Source: Marinimicrococcus sp033875255 | GTDB taxonomy: Bacteria; Pseudomonadota; Alphaproteobacteria; Geminicoccales; Geminicoccaceae | Length of the DNA: 64,000 nucleotides | Assembly (NCBI GenBank): GCA_033875255.1 | Contig: JAWZSN010000007.1 | Span: 124,001 to 188,000, forward strand | Direction: 5' to 3' | Shown: positions 32,539 to 40,507 of the stretch, in pieces | Layout of the letters: each line of letters starts with the position of its first letter | Position numbering within the stretch: position 1 is the first letter of the stretch | The notes under the pieces: model-generated | Databases searched by the model: none | Seen by the model: the letters and a program-made list of their open reading frames with translations, nothing else | What the model was told of the DNA's origin: nothing | Made by a program: the position numbers and the translations under genes

Positions 32539-33738
32539 ATGCCGGCATTCAAGTCGCTCGACGAGGTCGACGTCAAAGGCAAGCGGGTGCTCGTGCGGGC
32601 CGACTTCAACGTGCCGATGCAGGACGGCGAGGTCACCGACGCGACCCGCATCGAACGGGCCGCCGAGACCTTGAAGGAGCTGATGGCCAAGGGGGCCCGG
32701 GTGGTGGTGCTCTCCCATTTCGGCCGTCCCAAGGGTCGTCGCGAGAGCTCCATGAGCCTCGAGCCCCTTGTCCGGCCGCTCGGCAAGGCGCTGGGCGGCA
32801 TGCAGGTGCAGTTCGCCGGCGACTGCATCGGCGAGCCCGCCCACCAGGTGGTCGATGCCCTGCCCGCGGGCGGCATCGCCCTGCTCGAGAACCTGCGTTT
32901 CCATGCCGGTGAGGAGAAGAACGATCCGGCCTTCGCCGAGGCCCTGGCCGAGCTTGGCGATCTCTATGTCAACGACGCCTTCTCCTGCTCGCACCGGGCA
33001 CATGCCTCGGTGGTGGGCGTGGCGGAGCTTCTGCCGCCCTTCGCCGGCCGCCTGATGCAGGCCGAGCTCGAGGCGCTGGAGCACGCGCTGGGCGGTGCCG
33101 CCCGGCCGGCCGCGGCACTGGTCGGCGGGGCCAAGGTCTCGACCAAGCTCGAGGTGCTGGGCACGCTGCTCGACCGGGTCGACGCGCTCATCATCGGCGG
33201 CGGCATGGCCAACACCTTCATGCACGCCGAGGGCCTCGACGTCGGCAAGTCCCTCCATGAGCCTGGCCTGGCCGAGCAGGCACGGGCCATCGTCGCCATG
33301 GCGGCCGAGAAGAACGTCGACATCATCCTGCCGATCGACGCGGTGGTGGCCACCGAGTTCCGCGAGAACGCCGCCTCGCGGACCGTCGCCATCGAGAGCG
33401 TGGGCGCCGACGAGATGATCCTCGATCTCGGCCCCAAGACGGTCGAGGACATCGTGGGCAAGCTCAAGGGCTGCAAGACGCTGCTCTGGAACGGGCCCTT
33501 GGGCGCCTTCGAGATCCCGCCCTTCGACAAGGCCACGGTTGCAGTGGCGCAGGCCGCGGCCGAGCTCACCCAGGCCGGCCGGCTGGTGACCGTCGCCGGC
33601 GGCGGCGACACCGTGGCAGCACTCTCGCATGCCGGCGTGCTCGAGCGTTTCTCCTACGTCTCGACCGCCGGCGGGGCATTCCTCGAATGGCTGGAAGGCA
33701 AGGAGCTGCCGGGCATCAAGGCGCTCGAGCCGCGCTGA
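32539..33738 (+). CDS. pgk: Phosphoglycerate kinase
   Basis: 399 residues from the ATG at 32539 with AGGAG upstream; the long upstream frame is not conserved. Substrate-binding RVLVRADFNVPMQDG, VVVLSHFGRPKG and LLENLRFHAGEEKND are in the N-domain, with LVGGAKVSTKLEVL, GGGMANTFMHAEG and the C-terminal VAGGGDTVAAL and STAGGAFLEWLEGK in the ATP-binding domain. It makes ATP from 1,3-bisphosphoglycerate in glycolysis, or the reverse. The downstream small gene overlaps or abuts its stop. Confidence 0.97.
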   Translation: MPAFKSLDEVDVKGKRVLVRADFNVPMQDGEVTDATRIERAAETLKELMAKGARVVVLSHFGRPKGRRESSMSLEPLVRPLGKALGGMQVQFAGDCIGEPAHQVVDALPAGGIALLENLRFHAGEEKNDPAFAEALAELGDLYVNDAFSCSHRAHASVVGVAELLPPFAGRLMQAELEALEHALGGAARPAAALVGGAKVSTKLEVLGTLLDRVDALIIGGGMANTFMHAEGLDVGKSLHEPGLAEQARAIVAMAAEKNVDIILPIDAVVATEFRENAASRTVAIESVGADEMILDLGPKTVEDIVGKLKGCKTLLWNGPLGAFEIPPFDKATVAVAQAAAELTQAGRLVTVAGGGDTVAALSHAGVLERFSYVSTAGGAFLEWLEGKELPGIKALEPR

Positions 33739-34172
33739 GAACGCTCGCCGTCGCCGTGCACGACCGGGACCAGGCGACAGCGGCCCTGGCCTTTGCCCGC
33801 GAGCACGGCCTGGCGATTCTTCTCACCAGCCCGCCGGGCGCCGCGGCCCGGGCCGGCGTGCTATACTTCCGGGCGCTCGAGGAGCTGGTGCAGGCGCCGG
33901 TGCTGGTGGATTGCGGGGCCGATGCGGGGCTAGTGCTGGCAGGCCTGCGGATGGGTCTGCGCCAGTTGCTGTTCACCGGCCCGCCGCCGCTGCGGCGCCG
34001 GCTCCGCGAGATCGCCGGCCTCCAGGCAGCGCTCGTGCACGCGCGGCTGGGGCCACGGCGCGTGCTTCTCGAGCCGGGCGAGGATGCCGCACGGCGGCTG
34101 AGGTTCCACGCTGCAGGCGGATACCCGGCACCACCCCTGCCGCCTTCCTCGCAAGGCGGCAGCCGTGTATGA
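33687..34172 (+). CDS. Conserved hypothetical protein between pgk and fba (start uncertain)
   Basis: The frame gives 161 residues from an ATG inside pgk, but homologous proteins known from the same position in alphaproteobacteria start M-R-T-x-A-x-A-V-H-D, which corresponds here to CTG AGA ACG at 33735, whose CTG overlaps the pgk TGA stop. A GTG at 33756 is the nearest ordinary start. The body alternates helix and strand (ALAFAREHGLAILLTSPPG, FRALEELVQAPVLVDCGADAG, LAGLRMGLRQLLFTGPPPLR), suggesting a small Rossmann-like fold without recognisable catalytic residues. The tail after residue 140 is Pro/Ser rich. Function unknown; the location suggests a link to triose metabolism. Confidence 0.7.
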   Translation: MAGRQGAAGHQGARAALRTLAVAVHDRDQATAALAFAREHGLAILLTSPPGAAARAGVLYFRALEELVQAPVLVDCGADAGLVLAGLRMGLRQLLFTGPPPLRRRLREIAGLQAALVHARLGPRRVLLEPGEDAARRLRFHAAGGYPAPPLPPSSQGGSRV

Positions 34173-34219
34173 GAAAGGCCATTTTGTGGCCTAGTCGCGA
34201 CGAGAAAGGGACTGCCGAG

Positions 34220-35143
34220 ATGCAGCTGACCGCCAAGGTCAAGGAGATCCTCTCCTGGTATGAGGGCGAGAACCCCGGCGTTAAGGGCAACCTCGCCCGT
34301 CTCCTGATGAACGGCCGGCTGGCCGGCACCGGCAAGCTCGTCATCCTGCCGGTCGACCAGGGCTTCGAGCACGGGCCCGCGCGCAGCTTCGCGCCCAACC
34401 CCGCGGCCTACGATCCGCACTATCTCTACGAGCTGGCGCTCGAGGCCGGGCTTTCCGGCTACGCCGCCCCGCTGGGCCTGCTCGAGCAGGGTGCCGACAC
34501 CTTCGCCGGCCAGGTGCCCACCATCCTGAAGATGAACAGCGCCAACAGCCTGGCGGGCGGCGGCGGCGACCAGGCGGTGACCGCCAGCGTCGACGACGCG
34601 CTGCGGCTGGGCTGCGTGGGCATCGGCTTCACCATGTATCCGGGCGCCGACGCCTGCTACGGCATGCAGGAGGAGCTGCGCGAGCTCAGCCGCGAGGCGA
34701 AAGCCAAGGGTCTCGCCACGGTGGTCTGGTCCTACCCGCGCGGCGGCAAGGTCTCCAAGGACGGCGAGACGGCGCTCGACATCGTGGCCTATGCCGCGCA
34801 CATGGCCGCCCTCATGGGGGCCAACATCATCAAGGTGAAGCCGCCCAAGGCGATGATCGACCTCGACGCCGCCAAGGCCACCTACGAGAAGGCCAAGGTG
34901 CCGATGGAGACGCTCCCCGAGCGCATCGCCCATGTCATGCAGGCGGCCTTCGCCGGCAAGCGCATCGTGGTGTTCTCGGGCGGCGAGGCCAAGGGCACGG
35001 AGGGGCTGATCGAGGAGATCCGGCAGATCCGCGACGGTGGCGGCAACGGCTCGATCATCGGCCGCAACTCGTTCCAGCGCCCGAAGGCCGAGGCCCTCGA
35101 CCTGCTCGACAAGGTCGTCAAGGTCTATCTGGGCCAGGCGTGA
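34220..35143 (+). CDS. fba: Class I fructose-bisphosphate aldolase (FbaB/DhnA type)
   Basis: 307 residues from the ATG at 34220. Landmarks: KLVILPVDQGFEHGPARSF near the N-terminus, GLLEQGADTFAG, the long helix MQEELRELSREAKAKGLATV and the Schiff-base region GANIIKVKPPKAMI (about residue 200), then RIVVFSGGEAKG and IIGRNSFQRP with the phosphate-binding glycines. This is the metal-independent, archaeal-type class I aldolase that interconverts fructose-1,6-bisphosphate with two triose phosphates. It follows pgk and the small hypothetical gene; a GTG-started ThiE-like gene overlaps its stop. Confidence 0.94.
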   Translation: MQLTAKVKEILSWYEGENPGVKGNLARLLMNGRLAGTGKLVILPVDQGFEHGPARSFAPNPAAYDPHYLYELALEAGLSGYAAPLGLLEQGADTFAGQVPTILKMNSANSLAGGGGDQAVTASVDDALRLGCVGIGFTMYPGADACYGMQEELRELSREAKAKGLATVVWSYPRGGKVSKDGETALDIVAYAAHMAALMGANIIKVKPPKAMIDLDAAKATYEKAKVPMETLPERIAHVMQAAFAGKRIVVFSGGEAKGTEGLIEEIRQIRDGGGNGSIIGRNSFQRPKAEALDLLDKVVKVYLGQA

Positions 35144-35817
35144 GCGAGCAGGAGCACTGGCTCGAGACGGACGAGGCCGAGACGAAGCTGATCGTCTTCG
35201 GCCCGCCCGCCTTCGCGGCCGACTTCGCGAACCAGCTCGAGACGGCGCTCGAAACAGGCGCCGTCGCCGCCTTCGTTCTCGATCCGGCGGCCCTCGCTGA
35301 CGCGCCCACGGGGCACGAGGCAGACGCGCTGCAGGCCGCTTGCCGGCGGAACGGCGCTGCCCTCTTCCTTCTCGACGATGCGCGTATGGCCCGCCAGATC
35401 GACGCCGACGGTGTGCATCTGCGCGATCCGGAGACGGTCGAGGCGGCTCGCGCGATGCTCGGCGGCGAGCGCCTGATCGGGGTCTCCTGCGGCCTCTCGC
35501 GCCACCTCGCCATGGTTGCCGGCGAGGCCGGTGCGGATTATGTGATGTTCGGCGCGCTCGAAGGGAGCGCTGCCCCCGATCATCCGACGCCCGACGCGCC
35601 GGCCGGGGTCGATCAGCTGGCAGAGACGGCCGCGTGGTGGAACGACCTGTTCGTCCTGCCGGTCGCCGTCGCCAGCGGACCGTCAGCCGAGACTGCCCAA
35701 GCGCTGGTGCGCGCCGGAGCCGCCTTCCTGGCTATCCAGGGCGATGCGGCGCTGGCCGCCGTCGCCCGCACTCTCGCCGCGACGATCCGCGAGGCCGGGT
35801 CCGGCACGCAGGGGTGA
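35140..35817 (+). CDS. ThiE/TenI-like thiamine phosphate synthase family protein, possibly non-canonical
   Basis: 225 residues; the GTG start overlaps the fba stop (GTGA). The TIM-barrel pattern of thiamine phosphate synthase is visible: CRRNGAALFLLDDARMARQIDADGVHLRD, RLIGVSCGLSRHLAMVAGEAGADYVMFG, then LPVAVASGPSAETAQALVRAGAAFLAIQG (quoted in part). The usual GPIFPTxTK-like substrate loop is replaced by GALEGSAAPDHPTP, so true ThiE activity is doubtful; TenI-like or another aromatic/phosphate-sugar role is possible. It is regularly placed after fba in related bacteria. No TPP riboswitch is visible. Confidence 0.75.
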   Translation: MSEQEHWLETDEAETKLIVFGPPAFAADFANQLETALETGAVAAFVLDPAALADAPTGHEADALQAACRRNGAALFLLDDARMARQIDADGVHLRDPETVEAARAMLGGERLIGVSCGLSRHLAMVAGEAGADYVMFGALEGSAAPDHPTPDAPAGVDQLAETAAWWNDLFVLPVAVASGPSAETAQALVRAGAAFLAIQGDAALAAVARTLAATIREAGSGTQG

Positions 35818-35820
35818 GCG

Positions 35821-36387
35821 ATGAAGGTCAACGTCAACGAGGTGAAGCCCGGCTACATCATCGAGTACCGGGACAAGCTCTGGACCCTGGTCAAGGGCGA
35901 GCACGTCAAGCCGGGCAAGGGCCCCGCCTATCTCCAGGCGGAGCTGCGCTGCTTGACCGACGGCACCAAGCTCAACCAGCGCTTCAACACTTCCGAGACG
36001 GTGGAGCAGGTCCATCTGGATCTCGCCGAGTACCAGTTCCTCTACGAGGAAGGCCCGCAGCTCCACTTCATGAACAACGAGACCTACGAGCAGGTCGCCC
36101 TGCCCCGCGACCTGATCGGCCGGCAGGCGGTGTTCCTCAAGGAGGGGGCCACCGTGACCGTCTCGTCCTACGAGGAGCGGCCCCTCTCGGTGCGCATCCC
36201 CGAGACCGCGATCTTCGAGGTCGTCGAGGCCGATCCGGTCATCAAGGGCCAGACCGCGACTGCCTCCTACAAGCCCGCGATCCTCGACAATGGCGTGAGG
36301 ATCATGGTGCCGCCGCACATCGAGGCCGGCACCAAGGTGGTCGTGAACACGACCGACAGCAGCTACGTTGAGCGCGCCAAGGGCTGA
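35821..36387 (+). CDS. efp: Translation elongation factor P
   Basis: 188 residues. The N-terminal KOW-like domain carries the loop EHVKPGKGPAYLQ with K33 at the tip, the lysine that is beta-lysylated in Gammaproteobacteria; central and C-terminal OB domains follow, ending VVVNTTDSSYVERAKG. EF-P relieves ribosomes stalled on polyproline. The start lies three bases after the ThiE-like gene. No epmA/epmB modification genes are in the window. Confidence 0.97.
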   Translation: MKVNVNEVKPGYIIEYRDKLWTLVKGEHVKPGKGPAYLQAELRCLTDGTKLNQRFNTSETVEQVHLDLAEYQFLYEEGPQLHFMNNETYEQVALPRDLIGRQAVFLKEGATVTVSSYEERPLSVRIPETAIFEVVEADPVIKGQTATASYKPAILDNGVRIMVPPHIEAGTKVVVNTTDSSYVERAKG

Positions 36388-36411
36388 GCCCGCGCGCGAA
36401 AGACAGGATCC

Positions 36412-37227
36412 ATGACGAGACATTCCGCTGCGATCGCCGTGATGGTGCGCGCCGCCCGCGCCGCCGCCCGCCACCTCGTGCGTGACTTCAACGAGGTCGA
36501 GCATCTCCAGGTCTCGGTGAAGGGGCCCGGCGATTTCGTCTCGGCGGCCGACCGCCGTGCGGAGGGCATCATCCACGCCGAGCTCGAGCGCGCCCGGCCC
36601 GACTACGGCTTCCTCATGGAGGAGACCGGCGCGGTCGAGGGCCGCTCGCCACACAATCGCTGGATCGTCGACCCGCTCGACGGCACCACCAACTTCCTCC
36701 ACGCCACCCCGCACTGGGCGATCTCGATCGCGCTGGAGCAGCATGGCGACATCACCGCGGCGGTGGTCTACGACCCCATCAAGGACGAGCTGTTCAGCGC
36801 CGTGAAGGGCGGCGGCGCCTTCGTCAACGACCGTCGCATCCGCGTCTCCAAGCGCAGCGAGCTCGACCGCGCGCTCATTGCCTGCGGCCTGCCGGTGCAG
36901 GACTGGGAGGCCCGCAAGAAGGGCTTTCCCACCCAGCTCGAGAAGGTCGCCGATCACGTCTCGGGCCTGCGCCGCTACGGCGCCTGCTCGCTCGACCTCG
37001 CCTATGTCGCGGCCGGACGCCTCGACGGGTACTGGGAATATGGCGTGAAGCCCTGGGACTATGCGGCCGGCCTGCTGTTGGTGCGCGAGGCAGCGGGACG
37101 GATGGGCCGGCTCGAGGGCGACGAGGAGATGTGGGAGCGCGGCACCATCGTGGCCGGCAATCCCGAGATCTACGGCAAGCTGCGCGGCCTCCTGGCCGAG
37201 GTGACGCCGGGCGCCCGGATCGAGTAG
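36412..37227 (+). CDS. suhB: Inositol monophosphatase family protein (SuhB-like)
   Basis: 271 residues, AGGA before the ATG. The metal- and phosphate-binding motifs are intact: GDFVSAADRRAE, FLMEETG, WIVDPLDGTTNFLHATPHWA and the C-terminal WDYAAGLLLVREAGG-type box (here KPWDYAAGLLLVREAAG). The family dephosphorylates inositol phosphates; SuhB also binds RNA polymerase in rRNA antitermination in E. coli. The gene lies 24 bases after efp and is followed by an intrinsic terminator, closing the run from pgk. Confidence 0.93.
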   Translation: MTRHSAAIAVMVRAARAAARHLVRDFNEVEHLQVSVKGPGDFVSAADRRAEGIIHAELERARPDYGFLMEETGAVEGRSPHNRWIVDPLDGTTNFLHATPHWAISIALEQHGDITAAVVYDPIKDELFSAVKGGGAFVNDRRIRVSKRSELDRALIACGLPVQDWEARKKGFPTQLEKVADHVSGLRRYGACSLDLAYVAAGRLDGYWEYGVKPWDYAAGLLLVREAAGRMGRLEGDEEMWERGTIVAGNPEIYGKLRGLLAEVTPGARIE

Positions 37228-37261
37228 CCGGCCCACCGGCGCGCGAAAGCCCGTTAACGCC

Positions 37262-37303
37262 ACGACCGCGGCAAGCTAGTCTGCCGCGGTCGTCGTCGTT
37301 TTT
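37262..37303 (+). terminator. Rho-independent terminator after suhB
   Basis: ACGACCGCGGCA (37262-37273) and TGCCGCGGTCGT (37282-37293) form a perfect 12-base stem with an 8-base loop, followed by CGTCGTTTTT. It ends the pgk-suhB run and lies 16 bases before the next gene start. Confidence 0.9.
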
Positions 37304-37318
37304 GGGGAGGCTTGGCCA

Positions 37319-38221
37319 ATGACCGTCGCCTGGACGGGCGTCTTTCCGGCGCTGACCACCTGCTTTGACGCCGAGGCGGAGATCGACGAGGCCGCCATGG
37401 AGCGGTTCTGCGCCTGGCAGATCGAGACTGGCATGGACGGGCTGATCGTGGCGGGCTCGCTGGGCGAAGGCAGCACCCTCTCGGCCGAGGAGAAGCTCTC
37501 GCTGGTGCGCATCGCCCGCGCCGCCTCCAGGGGCCGCCCGGTGCTCATGACGCTGGCCGAGAGCGCCACCCATCGCGCGGTCGAGCTGGCGCGCCGTGCC
37601 GAGGCGGCCGGAGCGGACGGGCTCATGGTGCTGCCGCCGATGATGTACCACGCATCGGACGACGAGACCTGTGGGTGGTTCGAGGAGATCGCCGGGGCGA
37701 CCGGCCTGCCGGTCATGGTCTACAGCAACCCGGTGGCCTACCGGATCGACGTCACGGTGGCGATGCTGGCCCGCCTCGCCGAGCGCCGCGCCAACATCGT
37801 CGCGGTCAAGGAGAGCTCCGACGATGTCCGCCGGGTGATCGCGATCCGCAACGCCCTGGGCGAGCGGCTGGCGATCTTTGCCGGCGTCGACAATCTGGCG
37901 CTGGAGAGCTGCGTGGTCGGCGCCGACGGTTGGGTGGCGGGTCTGGTCGATGCCTTCCCGCACGAGACCCTCGCCGTCTGGCGGCTGGCCCGGTCGGGGC
38001 GGATCGAGAAGGCCCTGGCCATCTACCGCTGGTTCGCACCGCTTCTCGAGCTCGACGTCAGCCCGCGGCTGGTCCAGAACATCAAGCTCGTCCAGGCCAT
38101 GCTGGGCGTCGGCAGCGAGCATGTCCGTCCGCCCCGTCGCCCGCTCGAAGGGGCCGAGCGGGCGCGGGTAACGGCGGTGATCGAGAAGGCCCTGGCGGCG
38201 CGCCCGCAGCTCGCCGCCTGA
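37319..38221 (+). CDS. DapA-family aldolase/lyase (dihydrodipicolinate synthase-like)
   Basis: 300 residues, GGGAGG before the ATG. The NAL/DHDPS barrel is clear: GLIVAGSLGEGSTLSAEE near 43-60, Y135 in MVYSNPVAYR and the Schiff-base lysine K164 in VAVKESS. The GSLGE in place of GTTGE and the YSNP variant suggest it is not true DapA of lysine synthesis but a relative acting on other keto acids, such as those from sugar acids or hydroxyproline. It sits near a convergent cupin and SDR gene pair that may belong to the same catabolic route. Substrate unknown. Confidence 0.88.
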   Translation: MTVAWTGVFPALTTCFDAEAEIDEAAMERFCAWQIETGMDGLIVAGSLGEGSTLSAEEKLSLVRIARAASRGRPVLMTLAESATHRAVELARRAEAAGADGLMVLPPMMYHASDDETCGWFEEIAGATGLPVMVYSNPVAYRIDVTVAMLARLAERRANIVAVKESSDDVRRVIAIRNALGERLAIFAGVDNLALESCVVGADGWVAGLVDAFPHETLAVWRLARSGRIEKALAIYRWFAPLLELDVSPRLVQNIKLVQAMLGVGSEHVRPPRRPLEGAERARVTAVIEKALAARPQLAA

Positions 38222-38231
38222 GCCGCCGCTG

Positions 38232-38543
38232 CTACTTCAGCTCGGTCTCGACGAAGGCGAACTCGAACTCGTTGGGGTTGATCACGTCGTGCTCGACCCC
38301 GGCGTCCTTGTAATAGGGGATGCCCGCCTGAAGCTCCGCGATGGTCTCCGCGCCATCGGGGCCAACGAGCTTCAGCTTGCCGGAGACCAGCGGCACGATG
38401 ACATAAGCCATCTCGTGGCGGTGCCAGCCGGTGGCGGCGCCGGGCGCGAAGCGCCAGGTGGTCACCCGCACGCGGTCATTGTCGATGTTCAGGGTCGGCA
38501 CGGCTGCTACGGTCACGGACCTCATCCTTCGTTGCTCAGACAT
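38232..38543 (-). CDS. Small cupin-domain protein
   Basis: 103 residues from the upstream ATG; a GTG near 38516 with AGGATGAGG before it is a likely alternative (MTVAAVPTLNIDNDRV). The single beta-barrel has the cupin metal motif RFAPGAATGWHRHEMAYVIVPLVSG, with GWHRHEM supplying two His and a Glu, and a second half AGIPYYKDAGVEHDVINP with the third His. Such proteins bind Fe or Mn or act as sugar-acid binding proteins. It overlaps the SDR gene stop by eight bases, so the two are cotranscribed. Confidence 0.85.
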   Translation of the reverse strand: MSEQRRMRSVTVAAVPTLNIDNDRVRVTTWRFAPGAATGWHRHEMAYVIVPLVSGKLKLVGPDGAETIAELQAGIPYYKDAGVEHDVINPNEFEFAFVETELK

Positions 38544-39267
38544 AGATCATCTTGCGGGTCATCCCGCCGTCGACGACGAACTCGGCGCCGGTGACGAAGC
38601 CGCTCTCCGGCCCTACGAGCCAGCTCGCCAGCGCCGCCACGTCCTCCGGCCGGCCGACCCGGCCCGCCGGATGCTGGGCATGGTCCTGAGCGTCGAGCGG
38701 CTCGCCCGACGTGTCGATCCAGCCGGGGCTGATGCAGTTCGCCCGGACCTCCGGCCCGAGGCTCACCGCCAGGGCATGAGTCAACGCCACCAGCCCGCCC
38801 TTGCTCGCAGCATAGGCCTCGGTGTCGGGCTCCGACTGGTGCGCACGGGTCGAGGCGATCGTGACGATCGCGCCCCCGGCTTTCCTCAGCAGCGGCGCGG
38901 CGTGTCGGGCCAGCAGGAAGCTGCTGGTGAGGTTGGTGTCGATCACCCGCCGCCACTCCTCGAGGGAGAGATCGGTGAGCGGCTTGCGGATCATGATGCC
39001 GGCGTTGCAGACCAGCGCGTTGAGCCCTCCATCGGGGCCGGCCGCCTGGCGCAGCGCCGCGGCCATGTCGGGCTCGCTGGCGGCATCGCCCTGCACGAAG
39101 CGCACGGTGCCGGCCGCCGCCAGGACGGCTGCCGTGCGTTCTCCCTGCCCGGCGTCGATGTCGGTGATGGTGACGGCGAGCCCGTCGCGCGCGAGACGTT
39201 CCGCCACCGCCCGGCCGATCCCGCTGGCCCCGCCGGTCACCAGCGCCGTCGGTCTGCTCTTTCCCAT
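38536..39267 (-). CDS. SDR family NAD(P)-dependent oxidoreductase
   Basis: 243 residues from an ATG with GGGGAG upstream. A classical short-chain dehydrogenase: cofactor loop VTGGASGIGRAVAERLA, acidic residue after the second strand (ITDIDAG) suggesting NAD preference, NAG motif VCNAGIMIRK, catalytic Ser in IASTRAH, YAASKGG with the Tyr-x3-Lys pair, and SPGWIDT. It is cotranscribed with the cupin gene, the pair facing the DapA-like gene; together they could handle a sugar-acid or keto-acid intermediate. Substrate cannot be read from sequence. Confidence 0.93.
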   Translation of the reverse strand: MGKSRPTALVTGGASGIGRAVAERLARDGLAVTITDIDAGQGERTAAVLAAAGTVRFVQGDAASEPDMAAALRQAAGPDGGLNALVCNAGIMIRKPLTDLSLEEWRRVIDTNLTSSFLLARHAAPLLRKAGGAIVTIASTRAHQSEPDTEAYAASKGGLVALTHALAVSLGPEVRANCISPGWIDTSGEPLDAQDHAQHPAGRVGRPEDVAALASWLVGPESGFVTGAEFVVDGGMTRKMIYV

Positions 39268-39381
39268 CCGCCACGCTCCCCGCCGGCTCGCTTGATCCAG
39301 CTCAGCGCACTCGGGCCAGACCTCTGCCCTATAATCGCGCCTTGGGCAATCGCGCGCGCGCATCTGCCGAGGAGGAGTGTC

Positions 39382-39663
39382 ATGCAACGAGCGTTGCTCT
39401 TGCTTTCGGGCGTGCTTCTGGCAATCGTCCAGACGCCGCAGGCTGCCGCCGATTGGCCGGAGGAGCTCGCCGCCGAGATCTTGATGGTCGAGGACTGCGT
39501 CGTCGCCTTCCTCAGCAATGTCGAGGAGCGCGAGGCCGACGGCCGGCGGACGGTGATGGCCAAGGTGCACTGCGAGGACCAGCGGGTGTTCGACGCCTGG
39601 CGCGAGGATCCCCTCCTGGCCTTCCGGTTCAACGAGTGCACCGAGGCCGTAACGGCCTGCTGA
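39382..39663 (+). CDS. Small secreted protein, hypothetical
   Basis: 93 residues with a strong GAGGAGGAG ribosome binding site and a perfect -10 box TATAAT at 39330-39335, without an obvious -35. The N-terminus RALLLLSGVLLAIVQTPQAAA is a signal peptide. The mature part of about 70 residues (ADWPEELAAEILMVEDCVV, MAKVHCEDQRVFDAWRED, FNECTEAVTAC) has four cysteines, which could form two disulfides in the periplasm. No family recognised. It precedes the SIMPL gene by 27 bases, so the two may be coexpressed. Confidence 0.75.
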   Translation: MQRALLLLSGVLLAIVQTPQAAADWPEELAAEILMVEDCVVAFLSNVEEREADGRRTVMAKVHCEDQRVFDAWREDPLLAFRFNECTEAVTAC

Positions 39664-39690
39664 GCCCCCCTTCCCTCGCTGGAGTCCACC

Positions 39691-40425
39691 TTGCCCGCAC
39701 GTTCCCTCTCCCTGCTCGCTGGCGCCGTTCTCCTGGGCGCCGGCATCGCTACCGGCGGCTGGTTCGTCGGGCACGGCTTCGCGCTCGGGCGCAGTCAGGA
39801 TCGGCACGTCACCGTCAAGGGGCTGGCGGAGCGCGAGGTGCGCTCCGACCTCGCCTTGTGGCCGCTGCGCTTCGTGGCCACCGGCAACGAGCTCGCCACC
39901 GTCGAGCGGCAGATCGCCATCGACGGCCGCAAGGTTCGGGGCTTCCTCGAGCGGCAGGGCATTCCCGCCGCCTCCATCGAGGTGAGCCGGCTCGAGGTCA
40001 CCGACCTCATCGCCCAGGCCTGGCGCCAGGGGCCGGTGGACGAGCGCTTCATCGTCGCCCAGACGCTGATGGTCCGCTCCAGCGAGGTGGAGCTGGTCGA
40101 GACCGCCCATCAGGCCATTGCCGAGCTGATCGCCGAGGGTGTGGTGCTCAGCAGCGACGGCGGCCCCTCGAGCGCGCCCGTCTACCTCTTCACCGGCCTC
40201 AACGACATCAAGCCCGACATGATCGCGGTGGCCACGCGCAACGCGCGGGCATCGGCCGAGCAGTTCGCCGCTGATGCCGGCAGCCGCCTCGCCGGCATCC
40301 GCCGCGCCAACCAGGGCGTGTTCGAGATCCTGCCCCGCGACCAGGCACCCGGTATCTCGGCCGAGCAGCAGGTGGCCAAGACCGTGCGGGTGGTCTCGAC
40401 CATCGACTATCTTCTCGAGGACTAG
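39691..40425 (+). CDS. SIMPL domain-containing protein (DUF541, periplasmic)
   Basis: 244 residues from a TTG start with GGAG seven bases upstream. A membrane helix at the N-terminus (LLAGAVLLGAGIATGGWFV) is followed by the SIMPL fold: HVTVKGLAEREVRSDLALW, repeated beta-alpha units and the ending VAKTVRVVSTIDYLLED. SIMPL proteins form ring-shaped multimers in the periplasm and protect against oxidative or envelope stress in some species, without a known reaction. A perfect GC hairpin lies just downstream. Confidence 0.88.
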   Translation: MPARSLSLLAGAVLLGAGIATGGWFVGHGFALGRSQDRHVTVKGLAEREVRSDLALWPLRFVATGNELATVERQIAIDGRKVRGFLERQGIPAASIEVSRLEVTDLIAQAWRQGPVDERFIVAQTLMVRSSEVELVETAHQAIAELIAEGVVLSSDGGPSSAPVYLFTGLNDIKPDMIAVATRNARASAEQFAADAGSRLAGIRRANQGVFEILPRDQAPGISAEQQVAKTVRVVSTIDYLLED

Positions 40426-40431
40426 ACAGCG

Positions 40432-40458
40432 GGCGGCGCCTGGCGGGCAGGCGCCGCC
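40432..40458 (+). terminator. GC hairpin after the SIMPL gene
   Basis: GGCGGCGCCTG (40432-40442) pairs perfectly with CAGGCGCCGCC (40448-40458) over a five-base loop, a few bases after the stop. There is no T-run. It lies between convergent genes and may slow both transcripts. Confidence 0.55.
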
Positions 40459-40507
40459 GCCAGCTGGCACGAACCGGGAGGGAGCCGCGCGCGGCGCTCC
40501 CTTCGGA

